Assembly: GCA_022865445.1 (NCBI GenBank)
Contig: JALHSX010000075.1
Span: 1-7,401 of the forward strand
Direction: 5' to 3'
Source of the DNA: Thermoplasmata archaeon
GTDB taxonomy: Archaea > Thermoplasmatota > Thermoplasmata > UBA10834
Length of the DNA: 7,401 bases
The notes beneath the pieces are model-generated. The model had not been told where the DNA came from, did no database searches, and worked only from the letters and a program-made list of their open reading frames with translations. Positions 6,392 through 7,401 of the stretch are shown one piece after another. The first letter of the stretch is position 1. Each line of letters begins with the position of its first letter. Both the position numbers and the translations under genes were made by a program.

Positions 6392-6540
6392 ACAATTTCC
6401 TGAGGATTATCAGCTAAGCAGTAATGAGCTTTTGCTTTGTGTTTCCGAAATCCGATTCTGTGCGCAGTCAGTACGTAACACATGCAGTCTGAAGATCCTC
6501 CTGACTGACCAATCCAACGAACGGCCCGAATCTGAAAGGA

Positions 6541-6549
6541 TTATATATT
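6541..6549 (+). promoter_or_regulatory. TATA box (with BRE-like purines) for the GTPase gene
   Basis: TTATATATT is preceded by the purine-rich GAAAGGA (6534-6540), a good match to an archaeal BRE/TATA pair and the clearest promoter in the window. Its centre near 6545 predicts a transcription start near 6571-6573, giving a leader of about 43 bases before the GTG at 6615. Read on the other strand it is also TATA-like (AATATATAA), so a second role for the divergent gene, with a long leader, cannot be excluded. Confidence 0.65.
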
Positions 6550-6568
6550 GTGTTATCCCTTGGGACAT

Positions 6569-6588
6569 TTCTGGCATGCAAGCCAGAA
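6569..6588. promoter_or_regulatory. Perfect palindrome at the predicted start site: candidate operator
   Basis: Arms TTCTGGC (6569-6575) and GCCAGAA (6582-6588) are perfect inverted repeats around a 6-base centre (ATGCAA). The centre is about 33 bases downstream of the TATA-box centre, so the palindrome covers the expected transcription start, a typical place for a dimeric repressor to block initiation. It could instead form a small hairpin at the 5' end of the message. The regulator is unknown; no DNA-binding protein gene is in the window. Confidence 0.5.
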
Positions 6589-6614
6589 TCGTACCGTTCT
6601 AGGCTGTGGTGCAA

Positions 6615-7401
6615 GTGAGCATAATCAAGTCAAAGCGCTACATCAAGAAGGTTGCGCTGGTGGGTGATTCCTCAGTCGGGAAGACATCCTTGATCAGGAG
6701 ATTCGTCGTCGATGTGTTTGAGGACAAGTACATCGCAACAATCGGCGCGAAGGTCAGCAAGAGGGACATCGAATACCACCTCCCCGACAAGACCATCTAT
6801 CTCACTATCATGATGTGGGACATCCTGGGCCAGAAGGACTACAAGAAGATGAGGACCCAGGGTCTGACCGGAGCGCACGGAGTCGTGCTGGTCTGCGACC
6901 TGAACAGGCTTGAGACAATCAAGTCCGCTGAGGAGTTCTGGCTCCCGGAGGTCTGGGAGATCTGCCAAGGGGCTCCGGTCCTGTTCGTCGGGAACAAGTC
7001 GGACCTGGCTGGTCCCAACTCCCCGGGGGCTCAGTCACTGCAGACCGTCTCGGAAAGAGCCGAGATGCCGGTGGCCATCTGCAGTGCGAGGACGGGAGAG
7101 AATGTGGCCACAGCTTTCAAGAAGATCGGAGAGTTGATGCTTGCTGGCGAGCTTGGCGACAAGAAGAGCTCTGAACTCACGCCTGAGTCGCTTGCAGCTG
7201 CAGTAGACGACGTCGTCAGCGACTTCTGCGAACAGTACGGCGACACAACACGGGCAATGGAGATCATCGAGAGGGAGTTCACGAAGGCGAAGGTGAATGT
7301 GAACTCACCTTCGAAGGATTCTCTTCTGATGGCGATCGAGTACCTGTCCGATGTGGAAAGGGATGTCCATGGAAGAGACATATCCGAAGTCAACAAGCTC
7401 A
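6615..7401 (+). CDS. Ras/Rab-like small GTPase with extra C-terminal region, 3'-truncated
   Basis: This is an archaeal small GTPase of the Ras superfamily, predicted to switch between GTP and GDP states in the cytosol; partners are unknown. Numbering from GTG 6615: P-loop GDSSVGKT (17-24), switch I T42 within YIATIGAKV, switch II WDILGQ (68-73) keeping D69, G72 and the catalytic-position Q73, NKSD (127-130) and SAR (157-159). The P-loop and TIG are Rab-like. The canonical domain ends near residue 178. A charged helical region of at least 84 further residues follows and continues past the window edge, with no lipidation-type Cys tail visible so far. The frame opens after a TAG at 6600-6602, so the start must be GTG at 6606, 6609 or 6615. 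I chose 6615 because it gives MSIIKSKRYIKKVALVGDS, the usual short lead into the first strand. No good Shine-Dalgarno motif is seen for it. Confidence 0.92.
   Translation, partial: MSIIKSKRYIKKVALVGDSSVGKTSLIRRFVVDVFEDKYIATIGAKVSKRDIEYHLPDKTIYLTIMMWDILGQKDYKKMRTQGLTGAHGVVLVCDLNRLETIKSAEEFWLPEVWEICQGAPVLFVGNKSDLAGPNSPGAQSLQTVSERAEMPVAICSARTGENVATAFKKIGELMLAGELGDKKSSELTPESLAAAVDDVVSDFCEQYGDTTRAMEIIEREFTKAKVNVNSPSKDSLLMAIEYLSDVERDVHGRDISEVNKL

Noticed and set aside
6042..6395. 117-codon minus-strand frame overlapping the coiled-coil gene start
   Set aside because: It is a different frame of the same strand, Arg/Gly-rich shadow composition, and the 400-codon frame has much better protein-like character.
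6421..6492. Possible C/D-box guide RNA in the divergent intergenic region (GTAATGA box-C-like, CTGA box-D-like)
   Set aside because: The C box has a mismatch, no internal C'/D' pair is convincing and the flanks do not form a terminal stem.

Overview
The window looks like a G+C-rich euryarchaeal chromosome, most likely from the Thermoplasmatota. The evidence is an archaeal-type hypusine-bearing eIF5A, a short archaeal Nop5 for C/D-box RNPs, an archaeal-style phosphoglucosamine/phosphomannomutase, a Rab-like small GTPase, a tRNA gene with no encoded CCA end, and TATA-type promoters. The phylum is inferred from gene content and overall protein flavour, not measured. There are no insertion sequences, CRISPR arrays or phage genes, and I see no frameshifts.

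Layout. Positions 1-902 (+) hold the C-terminal two thirds of a hexose-phosphate mutase (glmM-like), cut by the window edge. It converges on a four-gene minus-strand block running 4304 to 906: mtnA (methylthioribose-1-phosphate isomerase), nop5, eif5A and speB (agmatinase). A 105-bp divergent promoter region separates mtnA from a plus-strand tRNA-Val(CAC), which is followed closely by a PHP-domain metallophosphoesterase. The best start of the PHP gene is a TTG behind a strong Shine-Dalgarno site. The PHP gene ends base-to-base against a minus-strand gene for an unrecognised 400-residue protein with a long helical, repeat-bearing C-terminal half. A roughly 220-bp divergent intergenic region, with a good TATA box and a perfect 7-bp-arm palindrome at the predicted transcription start, leads into a Ras/Rab-like GTPase. 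This GTPase starts at GTG, carries an extra helical C-terminal region and runs off the window.

How the genes may work together. Three genes of the minus-strand block fit polyamine and hypusine metabolism. SpeB makes putrescine (or cleaves aminopropylagmatine). Spermidine donates the hypusine side chain of eIF5A. MtnA acts downstream of methylthioadenosine, the by-product of aminopropyl transfer. Nop5 adds an RNA-modification/translation component, but its usual partner fibrillarin is not in the window. The least understood part is the right end: the unknown coiled-coil protein and the GTPase with its extra C-terminal region, sharing one intergenic region. No wholly new system can be demonstrated from this sequence, but this pair is the best candidate for new biology.
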